Source: Brevipalpus yothersi
Lineage: Eukaryota > Arthropoda > Arachnida > Trombidiformes > Tenuipalpidae
DNA length: 64,000 bases
NCBI GenBank assembly: GCA_003956705.1
Contig: QZCP01000712.1
Coordinates: 1 to 64,000 of the forward strand
Direction: 5' to 3'
The notes under the pieces were generated by a model. The model was given only the letters and a program-made list of their open reading frames with translations, made no database searches and was not told the DNA's origin. Shown here piece by piece: positions 11,900-23,519 of this stretch; within the stretch, counting starts at the first letter, position 1; the number at the start of each line of letters is the position of its first letter. The position numbers and the translations under genes are program-made.

Positions 11900-14041
11900 T
11901 CAAATCTCAGTTGAAGGTTTCCTGGAGAGTCTTCCTGGAGTGAGATTCCTTGAGTTATTGAGATTTGTGCTCGGATGTCCAACTCTATATTTGAGTGATT
12001 TGTCTCCAGGATCTTTTTCGTCTACCTCTGGTTGAGGCAAAGTCAACCAAAACAGTCTCTCCAAGTATCCATGTTTTCGAGAATGAGCTCTAATGAGTCC
12101 CATATATTCTAGATCCGTCAAGGCATTGATAAAACGATTTTTGAGTAGATTCTCATCAATTGAGGCAGGAGCATTTTTCTTCTTTCTTTTCTTAGGAGAC
12201 ACAGATAAGTTGTTGGCGAGAAAACCTTTAAAACTTTCAAAGTATTCATTCATATTTATCAATCGATCACTATCACAATAAATTAGGTATAGAATACTTA
12301 TGTCCGGAGAATTAGCCGTAATATCATCACCGCATTTGCATTCGAGATCTTGAGCATGATCCAACAGTATATCATGAACATTTTCTCGAAAAGTTGAGGT
12401 GAATTCTGATAGTTTTTCAAAATCATCGAAGCAGAACTCGTGGTGCATCTTCATTTCATGTATCTGGCAGCTTAAGTGATCTAGAGATTCTCGCAATAAT
12501 TTGATGAGATCTGTATACCAATCTTTAAGAGAAAAGTTGACTGATTTTCGAGGACTAAGGCCCAAACTAGGAGCTCTCCGAGAATGCTTGAGCAGGGTCT
12601 CTATAAGTTTAGTGTCAGTCGCAGCCTTCTCAGAAGAAGTATCTTTGATAGCTTTGACAACTTTTTCAACCGCTATTTCTGTGAGGTTCTGACAAAATTT
12701 GGCAAAAATTAGTGAACTAGAAAACTTTTCTGATTTCATGAAGTGTGTCCAAGTGTGAGGAATGAAAGGAAACAATCTTTCGGAAAGTTTTTGTTTGAAA
12801 GCGTGGAAACATCTGAGTTCTTTGACGACCAAGTCGAACTGGTTTCTCGAGTCATTATAGATATTTTTTATACAAGTTCTTAGCTCTCTCAAATCTTTGC
12901 AAGGAGGGTCAAATTTCTTTCCAAATTTCTTTACATCTTTATCAGTCAATTGAGTCAAGTATGAGGTTAGCTTGTCAGTGGAGCAACAAAATCTTGTCCA
13001 AGGATTGTCATAAAAATGTTCAAAAAGGCAAAACTTAATCGCCCGATAAGCTCCAGCAAGAGAACTATCCCACCGTTCGTTGATTGAGCTGAGTTTACTT
13101 ATACATTGATGTCCTAAGAAAAACGGATTCTCTGGACTGAAACAAATTTCCTCGAGCATTTCGAAAAAATCGTCTCTAGTAACTTGACAAACATAATTTT
13201 TAACAGCCAGGCAATCAGTCGCTCGGCTAGGCAATTTAAGCTCTAATGGAAGAACATCTGAACTTTGGAAACAGACTAAGATAACAGGCAAATTGTGAAG
13301 ATTCTGATGCATGACTTGGAAAAGATCGGTTAGAAGATCGGAATCGAAGCGATCGAAGTCGGTTAAAATTATCAATACAGGTTGAATGCTGTTGTCTTCA
13401 GGACAGGGTGATGGATCTTTGGCTTGATCAGCTGCATACTGTTCAGCAAAAACACTGTAACATCTGAGTTCTGAGCTGATATCAGAATCTTTATCGGCCA
13501 TATATTTTCCCTGTAATCGGTGGACAAAGTCTGATATGTCATCAATGTCATCAGGTCCTACCTCAAGAATAAAGGAAATCAATTCGGAAACTTCTTCATC
13601 AAAATTGCTCGCCAAATCGGGATTATCATACACATTGGAAACGGTTACCAGAGCACATTGAATGTATCGCAAGAGTGGAATATCACAATTAACATATTCC
13701 ATAACACTTGTTCGAGTGAAAATTGCCAAATCAACGTACAATTTACTGAAAACTTTTTGACTTACAAGACGATACTTTTCATCCAGAAAATTTTGACATT
13801 CCCTGAACGATTCATAGCTTGCTTCGAATTCACCACCAAGATCATGAAGATCAATATTATCATCTTTTCGAACTTTACCTTTACCTTTACCTCGCCGTTC
13901 TTTAGGAGCTCGGATAATTTCGAAAGCATGTGATGAGGATAAAGCAAGACACTCTGGGCCATCATCATCTTCTTCTTCAGAAAGTGATGACTCTACTTGA
14001 CGACGATTCATACCTTCCAACCGGTAACAATTAAACAACAA
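11900..14041 (-). CDS. ORC3: Origin recognition complex subunit 3, intronless
   Basis: ORC3 is a core subunit of the complex that marks replication origins and loads MCM helicase in the nucleus. One uninterrupted frame gives 713 residues, matching animal ORC3 (about 711). Family features in order are an N-terminal region with ESFRECQNFLDEKYRL, and an ORC3 AAA-like core with PVLIILTDFDRFDSDLLTDL, a degenerate Walker B strand. Next are the LPVILVCFQSSDVLPLELKL strand and AYRAIKFCLFEHFYDNPWTRFC, strongly ORC3-like. The C-terminal winged-helix part contains FINALTDLEYMGLIRAHSRK. There is no Walker A motif, as expected for ORC3. The start may be the first ATG (14041) or the eleventh codon (MNRRQVESSLSEEEDD, 14011), which begins the acidic N-terminus more naturally. 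The lack of introns is unusual for a gene this long here. Confidence 0.9.
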   Translation of the reverse strand: MLFNCYRLEGMNRRQVESSLSEEEDDDGPECLALSSSHAFEIIRAPKERRGKGKGKVRKDDNIDLHDLGGEFEASYESFRECQNFLDEKYRLVSQKVFSKLYVDLAIFTRTSVMEYVNCDIPLLRYIQCALVTVSNVYDNPDLASNFDEEVSELISFILEVGPDDIDDISDFVHRLQGKYMADKDSDISSELRCYSVFAEQYAADQAKDPSPCPEDNSIQPVLIILTDFDRFDSDLLTDLFQVMHQNLHNLPVILVCFQSSDVLPLELKLPSRATDCLAVKNYVCQVTRDDFFEMLEEICFSPENPFFLGHQCISKLSSINERWDSSLAGAYRAIKFCLFEHFYDNPWTRFCCSTDKLTSYLTQLTDKDVKKFGKKFDPPCKDLRELRTCIKNIYNDSRNQFDLVVKELRCFHAFKQKLSERLFPFIPHTWTHFMKSEKFSSSLIFAKFCQNLTEIAVEKVVKAIKDTSSEKAATDTKLIETLLKHSRRAPSLGLSPRKSVNFSLKDWYTDLIKLLRESLDHLSCQIHEMKMHHEFCFDDFEKLSEFTSTFRENVHDILLDHAQDLECKCGDDITANSPDISILYLIYCDSDRLINMNEYFESFKGFLANNLSVSPKKRKKKNAPASIDENLLKNRFINALTDLEYMGLIRAHSRKHGYLERLFWLTLPQPEVDEKDPGDKSLKYRVGHPSTNLNNSRNLTPGRLSRKPSTEI

Positions 14042-15426
14042 TTAAAATGGTAAAAGTAAACAATAATATTGATGATAATCGAACGGCAATTGAAAACAAA
14101 CTTCAACAGCATGTGAAACATCAGCACTTGACCGCGCTTATCTTGACAGCTGTTACAGCCAATCAATAATCGGCGCGTCTTCTTTGATCACTTCTTTGAT
14201 CATTGATTATTGATCAATCGTTTAGTGAGGATAGAGTTGAAATTCAATTAACTTGATGGTGATGTTTAGAGGAAACATATCATAGTTTGAAATATGAGCC
14301 CTTAGTTGATGAGAAGTGGTGTGGTGTGTAAAGTTTCATTTGATTCGATTGTTTGTTTCTCAAGCGTGAGAAAGTGTATCTGGATGACGAAACTGTCGGC
14401 TGTGTAATGGCAAGAAGGTGTTAATTGATCGATGATTCATTGAGAGATCTTGCTAATGTCCTTTTCTCTATCGAAGATGTGCCAGTCAAATTATCCAGAC
14501 AGATAGGTGCAGAGAGATTAGTTGATAATCAAGGAGTCGGGATCGAGTCAAGGATGGAAATTCTGTCCCAGAGCAAACGAAATCTGTGTGCTTGAGTTTA
14601 ATGGATTTCCGATGTTGCTGAGAAAATTTTGGGTTCCAATTTATCCACAAGTGTTATTTCCCATGAGAATCGAGATCGTAAAAAATTTTCAGGAACAGGA
14701 TAAATGGAAAATGCGCTTATCAGATACATATAGTTGCAATATTTCCATGAAACACATTTTTGAAAATAAAATAAAATGAAATTTAATCAAGATTGACATC
14801 TTTATTCCTTCAGATTTATCCATCATTCGAGGTGGAATATTACTCCTCTGATCCGTAATTTTCGGAGAAACGATAGCACAGTCTTGCCATTTTTCCCACA
14901 CATTTCTTCCAGACGGTAATTGGAGTGGCTGATTAGATCTCAAGGAAAATTATTATTACCATCGCTAAACTTTCACCGCCCCAATATTTACACATACACA
15001 CACACAGGTCTTGGTTTTATTTCACTTTGGTTCCAGTTGAATCTTATCATTTTCTCGCTAATTGAATGCCAGCCATTTAATGTCACTTTCTCTTTCTCTC
15101 TCTCTCTTTTTTCACACATTCCAAAACTAACATGATGAGATTTGAGATTTGAGTCACTTTAGATCACTCCTCGTGGGAGGTTCTTTTTATCGTTCAGTGA
15201 GTCAGATCAACTCGAGCTACATTCATTTACTTCATCTGTCCTAACTGAAGAAGAAACATACATCATATTATCACATCATACTGTCCATCACACAATTGGA
15301 AACATCTTTTCTGTTCCTTTCTTTCCATCATCATCCGTTCATCAATCAATCGAATTCTTCAATTGGAACACCAGTGCATTTAAGCGGCTTGATTATCTTC
15401 GTTCTGTTCACTGTTCAACTGTAAAC
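14042..15426. promoter_or_regulatory. Divergent intergenic region ORC3 / HDDC2
   Basis: The starts of ORC3 (minus) and HDDC2 (plus) face away from each other, so both promoters should lie here. A short CA run (about 14991-15006) and a CT-rich tract (about 15087-15110) are present. No gene seen. Confidence 0.4.
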
Positions 15427-16194
15427 ATGAGTGATTCCTCGTCTGCTGATCAAATGATCAAATTTCTCTGTGAAGTGGGAAAACTCAAACATTCTCCAAG
15501 ACGAGGATGGGTCCATCAAGATATTCCTCAACCGGAAACAATCAGTGGACACATGTATCGAATGGCTGTTATTTCCCTGATTTGCCTACAATCGATTGAT
15601 GGAATCAATTTGGACAAAGGTAAGTGATTTGTTATGGAATTTTTGCCAGTCTGAATCTGAAGTTGAGGCTTTGAATTTTGTTGTAGTCCTTAAACTGTCC
15701 CTGGTTCATGATATCGCTGAGTGTATTGTCGGAGACATAATACCAAGTGATAATATATCGAAGGAGGAGAAACATGAACAAGAGCTGGAAGCCATGAAGT
15801 CTCTGTGTAAGTTTCCGTGAATCACATCTTTCCATCGAGAAAGAACGTTGTTCGAATCGAGAAGCATTGATAATCGTGACATATGATTTCAGGTAAACTA
15901 CTTCCTAATGGTAGAGCTCAAGTTCTTGAATCTCTTTTCAATGAATATGAGGATCAAGAGACACCTGAGGCTAAGTTAACCAAAGATTTGGATCGATTCG
16001 ATATGGTTTTGCAAGCATTTCAGTATGAAAAATCTGAGACTGAACGCAACGGCAAGCTGGCCATTTTGGCTGACTTTTTCCATGAAGATCGAGTTTTGAA
16101 TCACATTCAAAATCCTCAGATCAAGGAGCTGATCGATGAAATTCTGAAGCAACGAAAAGAATTCCATGCCAAACGAGCTTGCAACTCATCTTGA
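15427..16194 (+). CDS. HDDC2: HDDC2: HD-domain 5'-deoxynucleotidase
   Basis: HDDC2/YfbR-type HD-domain phosphohydrolases remove phosphate from deoxynucleoside 5'-monophosphates and need a divalent metal. Exons 15427-15619, 15687-15806 and 15893-16194 join in phase to give 204 residues, the same length as human HDDC2. Metal-binding residues are visible: the first His in ISGHMYRMAVISL, the HD pair in LSLVHDIAECIVGDI, and the later Asp in LTKDLDRFDMVLQAFQYE. The family start KFLCEVGKLKHSPRRGWV and the C-terminal helix region IKELIDEILKQRKEF are present. A polyadenylation signal AATAAA lies 33 bases after the stop. It is followed by beta-sarcoglycan on the same strand. Confidence 0.95.
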
Positions 16195-16226
16195 TGGGAA
16201 TTTCCTTCAAACACTGCCTAAGTGAC

Positions 16227-16232
16227 AATAAA
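16227..16232 (+). terminator. Polyadenylation signal of HDDC2
   Basis: AATAAA 33 bases downstream of the HDDC2 stop codon. Confidence 0.6.
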
Positions 16233-16683
16233 CAATAGAAAAAGAATTGATTAATAGTCTTCTTTATTTCATACTTTTCCTAACATTTTGTCCACTTTTC
16301 TAATTTTTCTATCTAATAATTTTGCATACAAGTGTAATAGAGCCATTTTTCAAGCTATTCTGACCAAGAAAATTCAATATCTTTCCTATTCAACGAAATT
16401 CTAACTGATCAAATTAAAAGAAATATTGTCAAAATTAAATAGCAATCTCGTTCTTTCATACTCATCATAAGCTTGCCAGTAATTCAAATCAAGATTTAAT
16501 CAAGATTGCTCTTCACAAAACCTCGACCAGGATCATGCGTCGAGCAAGATTGAATTGCTTCGAATATTATCATCTTGAGTTCTAGATTCTCGAATTGGAT
16601 GGGGAAAATAATTCCCAGTGTCTTATTATAATCGCAACCAATTTTTTCTAGAATTTGATAATTATTCGATTGTAGAGTTCACA
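16233..16683. other. Spacer HDDC2 to beta-sarcoglycan
   Basis: AT-rich; presumably carries the promoter and 5' leader of the sarcoglycan gene. Nothing else seen. Confidence 0.4.
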
Positions 16684-17594
16684 ATGAATGATCAGTCGAC
16701 TCAGCCACCAGTTAAGGTAAGTTGACATCTCTCGGGTTACATTTATTCAGCAATCATATTATATGGGTTCATATGGTGAATGTTTTTTCTCTCTTGTAGA
16801 TCACTAAAATCAAAGGACTTGATACACTTGTTTTCGTGTCGATAATAGTGATCCTATTGATGTTTTCCATAATAACTTCAATCGCAAATCTAGTGATTGT
16901 GTATAAATTGAGACTGTTCACTTATCCGCGACCAATCGAATTTGTATCACCTGATACCGTTGTTTTCAATGGAGATGTTCACATTAACAGTCTACTTTTG
17001 GCCAAAAACGAGATTCAAGATGTATCCAGGATAACTGGAAACATTTCACTACAAGTTGGTGACTCTAAGATCACCATTTCCAGCGATGGAATCACCATTA
17101 AAGCAAGAGAAGGTCTAAAAATTCGATCAAAGAGAACCGGAAAACTGATATTTCCTGTTGACTTCAATCAGATACCTCTACCAAAATTGTCATCACTATC
17201 TGTACCTGCAGGCATCAAGGATATTCATAAGATTCGTTCACCAATCGATGATGATTTGACCATTCGTAGTGATAAAGGTGTTAAGATTTCCGGAAATGAG
17301 GGTATCAAGATTGATTCGAAATCGATTCTTCTTGATGGTGAACAGCAAATTAAGCTCTCATCGATGAATGGTAGCATCATTTTTGAGGGTGACAAAGGGA
17401 TTACCCTGAACGTTTTGAGGTTACCAATGTCAAATTCAATGCCAAATGAGAATAATGAATTTAAAGATGTTGAGCTTCAGCATAAATTGTGTATTTGTGG
17501 GCGAAATGGACGACTTTTCAGACTCAAATTAACCAGTCCTGAACAAACATGCAATGATGTAAGGTTTCCTGAATCTATTAATCCATGTATTTGA
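16684..17594 (+). CDS. SGCB: Sarcoglycan, probably beta
   Basis: Sarcoglycans are type II membrane glycoproteins of the dystrophin-associated complex. Exon 16684-16716 (MNDQSTQPPVK) joins 16800-17594 in phase, for 275 residues. A short cytoplasmic N-terminus is followed by one membrane segment (TLVFVSIIVILLMFSIITSI). The extracellular part contains repeated beta-strand units (VVFNGDVHINSLLLAKNEI, GNISLQVGDSKITISSDGIT, KGVKISGNEGIKIDSKSILL) and then the C-terminal cysteine cluster CICGRNGRLFRLKL with two more cysteines (QTC, NPC). The CIC..GRLF spacing favours beta over gamma/delta. It is about 40 residues shorter than human SGCB (318), mostly at the N-terminus, and an additional upstream exon is not excluded. 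AATAAA follows at 17650. Confidence 0.85.
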
Positions 17595-17649
17595 CCTGTT
17601 TTCCATGTGAATGTTTGCTATTAGATTTGATTTAGAGTGATCGTTTTTC

Positions 17650-17655
17650 AATAAA
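17650..17655 (+). terminator. Polyadenylation signal of sarcoglycan gene
   Basis: AATAAA 56 bases after the stop codon at 17594. Confidence 0.55.
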
Positions 17656-18291
17656 ATCTAATATCCAAAATTCGAATTATGAACTCAATTTTCGGCATCC
17701 AATTGCCATGGCCACATTGAGTGTTCATGAAGAGTGATAGAAAATTTTTTTCTTACTCTCTTTCTCTCTCCTTCCTGAGCATTGACCAGATTTGATAAGA
17801 TTTGATCTGATCGACAAAATTCTCTTGTTTTTGATTGGCCATCACCTTAATTTAATCACTCAATTTTCAAGATAAAACTTAAACTTATCACGAATCAAGC
17901 TTTTCGCTAACTTTGGGATCATATACCTGACAGATGTCACTACTTGTATCAGAAAATTATTTTTTTTGTCGAGATTTTTTAGCCAAGATTCTTAACTCAA
18001 AAATTTTAGCTTAAATTTTCTAGATTGTCACAATTGTATTCTACTGTGTCAACCAGTGTTTATGACTTGGTTTGTTTGTGAATTAATTAGGTTGAGTGTA
18101 CCATTGGCGGTAAATTGTGAGAAAAGTATGGTCAATTAAAGATTGATTTGTTCTCTCCAGTTTTTTTCCTCCTCAATCAAGTGGTAGCTGAGGTTTTCTA
18201 GAGAGAGAGCAAGTGAGAAAGTGAGTATCGTTGATGCTCATAGGCAATCTTTGGTACTGATAAATCTGCCGATTTAAATTAATTAAACAAT
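17656..18291. other. Spacer with RYBP upstream region
   Basis: No gene seen; presumably the promoter and 5' leader of the RYBP gene. Confidence 0.4.
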
Positions 18292-19245
18292 ATGTGGGAC
18301 TGTATTGTGTGCACATTTAAAAACCCTGCCGAAGCTTTCAAATGTTTAATGTGTGATGTTAGAAAGGGAACAAGCACTCGTAAACCACGGATTAATCCGG
18401 AATTGGTGGCTCAGCAAGTTGCGCGACAGCAACAGTGAGTTTTTTCTCTTTCTTTATCATTTATCATGATTTATTCTGATTTCATTTAATTAAATATTGA
18501 ATCGTTGACATTTCACAGACATCTGCTTCAAAAGATATCCACTCAAAATCATACCAGATCTCCTACTAAGCCGAGAATTGATAAGGATAAGGATAAAGAT
18601 AAAGATAAAGACAAAGATAAAGATAGAGAGAGTAAAGACATAGATGAAGGTAAGTGGTGGTGGATAAATATCCATTTTTCCGAGTGCTAACAATCACGTT
18701 TCAATTCTTCTCTTAATCTCCCAGAATCTATAGACTCTATAGATTCTTCTAGAGATACTAGTAAATTTGATTCGTTAGAAAAGTCCAGAGAATCCAAAGA
18801 TATCAAGAACAAGCAATCTTATTCCGATGGTATCGACCCACCTAATCAGAACAGTTTATCAACTAGCACCACAAAAGCATCATCATCATCATCCACTATC
18901 AGCAAGTCAGCTCGTAAAAGAAGCACTGAGCCTCATTCAAATCCTGCTGGACCCAGTCATCCTCAAAATAGTCATAGTAATAAAAAAACGAAGAGAGACT
19001 CCGATGTTAACAGTTCACATTCTGCCACAAAAAATGGAGTGAACAGTAAACCGCTCAAAAATTCCTCTGACCGATACAATTGTGCATCTGAAACTATCAC
19101 TGTCAACAATATCACTGTCTTAATCAAAGAATTCTCTAAGGAAACGAAAGCTTCACCTACTCATGCAAATTCTTCATCAGACACTAAAATTTCTACGAAA
19201 AATTGTATTTCAGCTCCTAAAACTAAAAAAGACTCTGTCCAATGA
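18292..19245 (+). CDS. RYBP: RYBP/YAF2 Polycomb-associated zinc-finger protein
   Basis: RYBP/YAF2 proteins bind RING1 and monoubiquitinated H2A in non-canonical Polycomb complex PRC1. Exons 18292-18434, 18519-18649 and 18725-19245 join in phase, for 264 residues. The N-terminus is a RanBP2-type zinc finger (MWDCIVCTFKNPAEAFKC then LMCDVRKGTSTRKPRI) with all four cysteines, followed by the conserved NPELVAQQVARQQQ. Exon 2 encodes a run of about eight Asp-Lys repeats (from gataaggataaa-type DNA). A serine-rich, disordered stretch follows. Near the C-terminus, ETITVNNITVLIKEFSKE matches the RYBP/YAF2 strand that contacts RING1B. The gene starts directly with the zinc finger, with almost no N-terminal extension. 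Confidence 0.92.
18571..18632 (+). repeat. In-frame Asp-Lys repeat in RYBP exon 2
   Basis: Tandem six-base units (gataag/gataaa) encode alternating Asp and Lys. Repeats of this kind change length easily between individuals. Confidence 0.8.
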
Positions 19246-19984
19246 CGAGAGGCCTGACTTGATTAAGTGAATTAATGTAAATTTTTTGAAAAAAATAATC
19301 GTATCCTTCCATTTGAACGTTTCTAAAAGCAAAGGATGATCTCTTTATTCTGCCTTGGCTATGCGATATCTAAAGGTTCAACAGAGATAGCCTGCCTAAC
19401 ATATCTCTTTGGAAAATGGTTATCAGCACATTCTGCCTGCTTGTTCAAATGGACCCCCAACAATATTTAACCTTCTTAAACTCGTGCGTGTTTGAGGGCT
19501 GGCTCTTCTTTGATCAAGGATCTTGTTTAAGGGTAATAAATCCCAAACTCGATTAATACTGCATTTTCGTTCAACTTTGCATAATCACTTACCTGTGCTC
19601 TCTTCTTTTTGAACGAAAAGATGGAAATTGTAATACCAAGAAAGTTAATAGTGTTTTGTCAGTATTGCTCTGAGTGAATATTGAAAATTTCTCCATCTTT
19701 AGAAACTTATGACGATTCATTGAGAAACGTGGATAACTAGATGGGAAGCTAGCGTTTGATAGATTGACTCTTTGAGAAATGGCTTTTGATAATTGTACGA
19801 AAATTTTATGGTTACAAAAATCGCTAAACATAGAAATCACAGACGGTAGTGAATACAAGTGGTTGAGTGTTGATCGGTTAAAGTTGAAGTTGGAAAAACG
19901 ATGAAGTTCACCGGAACCTCGTTTCAAATTATCATATTATTATCATATTATCATATTATACAATTTGTGTATGAAAAGGGTAGA
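19246..19984. other. Convergent 3' flanks of RYBP and LONP2
   Basis: Both genes end toward this spacer. It includes an AT-rich repeat of the type 'tatcatatta' near 19928-19958. An open frame on the minus strand (19589-19927) shows no family features and is probably chance. Confidence 0.45.
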
Positions 19985-22900
19985 TCACAACTTGTGACGC
20001 AAAGGCACAGACTCAGTTTCTACCTTCAATGGAAGACCAATTGGCTCGCTGAAAGCGTGAGTGAGCACCTGGTCGATGGTTGAAACTAAATGAAATTCCA
20101 GTTCATCCTGTCGGAAATAAAGTGTTGTAAGTTGACATCATTGAGAGATTCAATAAGTCACGAGAAAAAATTGTTGAATTACGCACATAAAATCTGTGAA
20201 CGAATCAAATCACATGAATGAAACTTTTTTCTTACCTTAATGTGAGACGGTATTTCTCTTAAATCTTTTTCATTTCTTTTTGGCAAAATGAATCTTCTGA
20301 TTCCATTCCTATGGCCCCCCAAGACTTTCTCCTTTATACCTCCAACCTTAAAAAAGATATAAAGAAAATGTGAAAAACCAAAACCAAAGAAAAAGTTAAC
20401 AAGAATCCAACTAACCGGAAGTACGAGGCCTCTCAGAGTTATTTCACCAGTCATTGCAAGATGAGGAGAAACAATTTTACCAGTGAACAGAGAAATAAGT
20501 GCTGTAACTAGAGCTATACCTGCTGATGGTCCCTCTTTTTCTACAGCACCAGCAGGAACATGGATATGTACATCAAAGTTTTCCGTTTGAGATTGAACTC
20601 CGTATTCACGTCCATGAATGTGGACCCAATTGAGAGCTATCTGGGCTGACTCCTTCATTACATGCCCTAATTGGCCTGTTAGGGTTAGGCTTCCTGAGCC
20701 CTCAATTTTGGTAGCTTCAATGAACAAAATGCCTCCTCCAGTGGGTGTCCAAGCAAGCCCAATTGAAACTCCTGGTACTCCGACGCGAGTGGAAGTGATA
20801 TCACTATCGTATATTGGAGGCCCAAGAATATCTTCTACTGCACAATTATCGATGATGATGGGAGAGTTCGATCCAGCTTCATATGAAACATTACACTGGA
20901 TCGAGCCACAAGGTTGGATAGTTAGATCGTTAACTTCGGCTTTGGACGTTTCTGGTTCTGATGCTTTTTCCTCAGATCTTCTCCTCTCAACAACACGAAC
21001 TGCAACAGCTCGACAGAGAGCTGCTATTTTTCTCTCAAGACCTCGAACTCCAGCTTCTCTTGTGTACTTTGAGATGAGAAATCTGAGAGCTTCAGTATCG
21101 AAATGTACAAGTTCTGTTGTGAGACCATGTTCACTCAAGACTTTTGGCAAGAGGTGGTCCTGAGCTATTTTCAATTTTTCATCCTGAGTATAGCCAGGAA
21201 TGAAAATGACTTCCATTCTATCAAGAAGTGCAGCTGGAATGCTCTTAAGAGTATTAGCGGTGGCAATGAACAACACTTGAGAAAGATCGAAAGGGACATT
21301 CAAATAATGATCGGTAAAGTTGCAATTTTGCTCGGGGTCGAGAACTTCAAGTAGAGCTGCTGCAGGATCACCGTGTAGACCGGATGCCTGCAATTGATAA
21401 GTTGGAAGTAAATTTTCACTCACAAATACCTTAAACATTGAACAACTTACCATTTTGTCAATTTCATCCATTAGGAATACAGGATTTTTCACTCCAACAG
21501 TTTTCAAACCTTGGATTATCCTACCAGGCATCGAGCCAATATAGGTACGACGATGACCCCTAATATCAGCCTGATCGCATACACCACCGAGGGAAATACG
21601 ATGAAATTCTCTTTTCAATGATTTGGCGATTGATCGACCTACGCTCGTTTTACCAACACCAGGAGGGCCAACGAAGCATAATATTGGACCTTTCAGAGAA
21701 TTCTTGAGCTGTCTGACCGCAAGATACTCTAAAACTCGTTCCTTCAACTTTTCGAGACCATAGTGATCTTTGTCCAAGTCTGCTCGCGATTTGGCCAAGT
21801 CGATAGTTTCTGGAGATGATTTTGACCATGGCAGATCAGTCATTAGTTCAAGATAAGTTCTGATGAGAGCGTGTTCTGGCATATGCGCAGGCATCTTTTT
21901 AAGTCGCTGTAGTTCTTTCATAGCAACTTTTTTGGGCTGTTCCGGCATTTCTACTGCTTTGATCTTCCTCTCAAGTGCAACTATTTCATCTGCCTCTTCA
22001 TCCTCCTCGTCGTCAAAATCGACTCGCTGATGGCGCGGTAAGTGAGGAATTCTGGGCAAGTTTAGTGATTGATTGCTATTGGTATTGTCGCCTTTTCGTG
22101 CTTTTTGTAATATTCGTAAGCTCTGAAACGAAAAAGAAATAAATGTTGGAACAAAAATGGAAACAGTAGTCAAGAGGCAAGACTAATTACCTCAATTTGC
22201 CTTATAAGTAGGGGCAATGTCTTTCGGAATCTTTCTGCCAGATCCACAGCATCTAGGATTTGAAGACGCTCTTCATGAGAGGCTTTCACCATCGCTGCAC
22301 AAATATCAGGGAGACTCTGAACAGGTAGAGTATTGAGTAACCGCTTCAATCGGACGACAGCGGGAACGGCTAGATCCAACATATCGATTAGCTTGGCTGA
22401 CTGCTCACGGAACTTCTCCATTAAATCACTAAGCTCAGGATTGGACTCATTAACTGAAAATAGAGGGATATTCAATAATTTTGGACTTTTCGTCAATGCC
22501 AGGTGTAATGGAACAACAGGAAGAGTGAAAGGAGTACTACCAAGCGTTTCACAGTCTCGTTAAGCTGAGAAGGGGAGAGAGGGAAAGAGGGGAAAAAGAG
22601 TGCAGATCATCTGAAATCAACTATGATTTATCTAACAGCTTGTAATGAAATGGCACTCAGCTGAAGATTCCTAGCTGAAGGTGTCATTGCTCAGCCGAGA
22701 TTGATGGAATTTATCATGAGTTGAATAAAAATAACCTGAAAATCACCGCTAGGATGAGAGATTCGTAGAAATTTTTCAAGAAACGGATTTCCCAAAACTC
22801 TAGATGAACCCTCAAACACTTTAACTCTTAGTCACCAGTATTACTAACAAGTTGAGTAAGGAAGCAAAAGAAATGATACACTCTTGCCAGTCCGATGGCT

Positions 22901-23519
22901 CTTCCCTTCAACAGAAATAATCACTTTCCATCCAGTTTAACTTACTCAGGTCTTCATCTGACAACTTGTCCAACTGTCGGACTGTACCGATAAGATAAGG
23001 AGACTCTTGAGCTAGACTTTCAAGGCGAAAACGACACAATCCAGTGACCAAAAGCGTGTAAGCTGGACGAGGCCAATTGGTTCCAGTCACTTGTATCACA
23101 ATTCCTGCTGTTCCAACAGGATGCATATTGGTACGATCTTCATCATTATTTCGTGTACCAACTTCCTTAGGCACTACTCCAATGATTGCACTGGACAATG
23201 TGGTCCTATTCAACAGGTGACTTTTGACCATATTCATACTGGAATCAACGAAATTGGTAAAAATTAGTTGCAAAATTCACTTGTCATACATTTTGATTAG
23301 AACAAAACGAGGGTCACTTTGATAGTTTCAAGATTCATAAAGAGGTCATGAGTGATTTCATTTTTCATGCAAACCACTTATTGCGATTGTTTGGGCTACT
23401 CACTTGCGATAAGTTGTAACAGGAATGCGAATTGATGCTCCAGGAAAAAGGACACTATCAATAATGAGTAGTGGTAAGCGTCTGGTGAGCTTAATGTGTG
23501 TAGGCGATATATTATCCAT
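19985..23519 (-). CDS. LONP2: Peroxisomal Lon protease homolog 2
   Basis: LONP2 is the ATP-dependent serine protease and chaperone of the peroxisomal matrix. Seven exons join in phase: 23519-23404, 23238-22946, 22453-22191, 22122-21451, 21387-20416, 20346-20236 and 20107-19985. They give 849 residues, against 852 for human LONP2. The order is: Lon N-domain (LTRRLPLLIIDSVLFPGASI; AGIVIQVTGTNWPRPAYTLL, a LONP2 signature), an acidic linker, Walker A GPPGVGKTSVG near residue 375, Walker B VFLMDEIDKM and sensor LFIATANT. The protease domain has catalytic Ser in EGPSAGIALV (about 736) and Lys in GGIKEKVLGG (about 779). The protein ends RHKL, a variant of the usual SKL peroxisomal targeting signal. 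The open frames that continue past exons 4 and 5 are intron read-through. Confidence 0.96.

Noticed and set aside
13658..13968. Frames on both strands in the ORC3 N-terminal part
   Set aside because: Shadows of the ORC3 coding sequence.
20350..20415. Continuation of LONP2 between exons 5 and 6
   Set aside because: A phenylalanine-rich read-through of a 69-base intron; removing it restores the LPVGGIKEK motif.
20618..21163. 181-codon frame opposite LONP2
   Set aside because: Antisense shadow of a strongly conserved coding exon.
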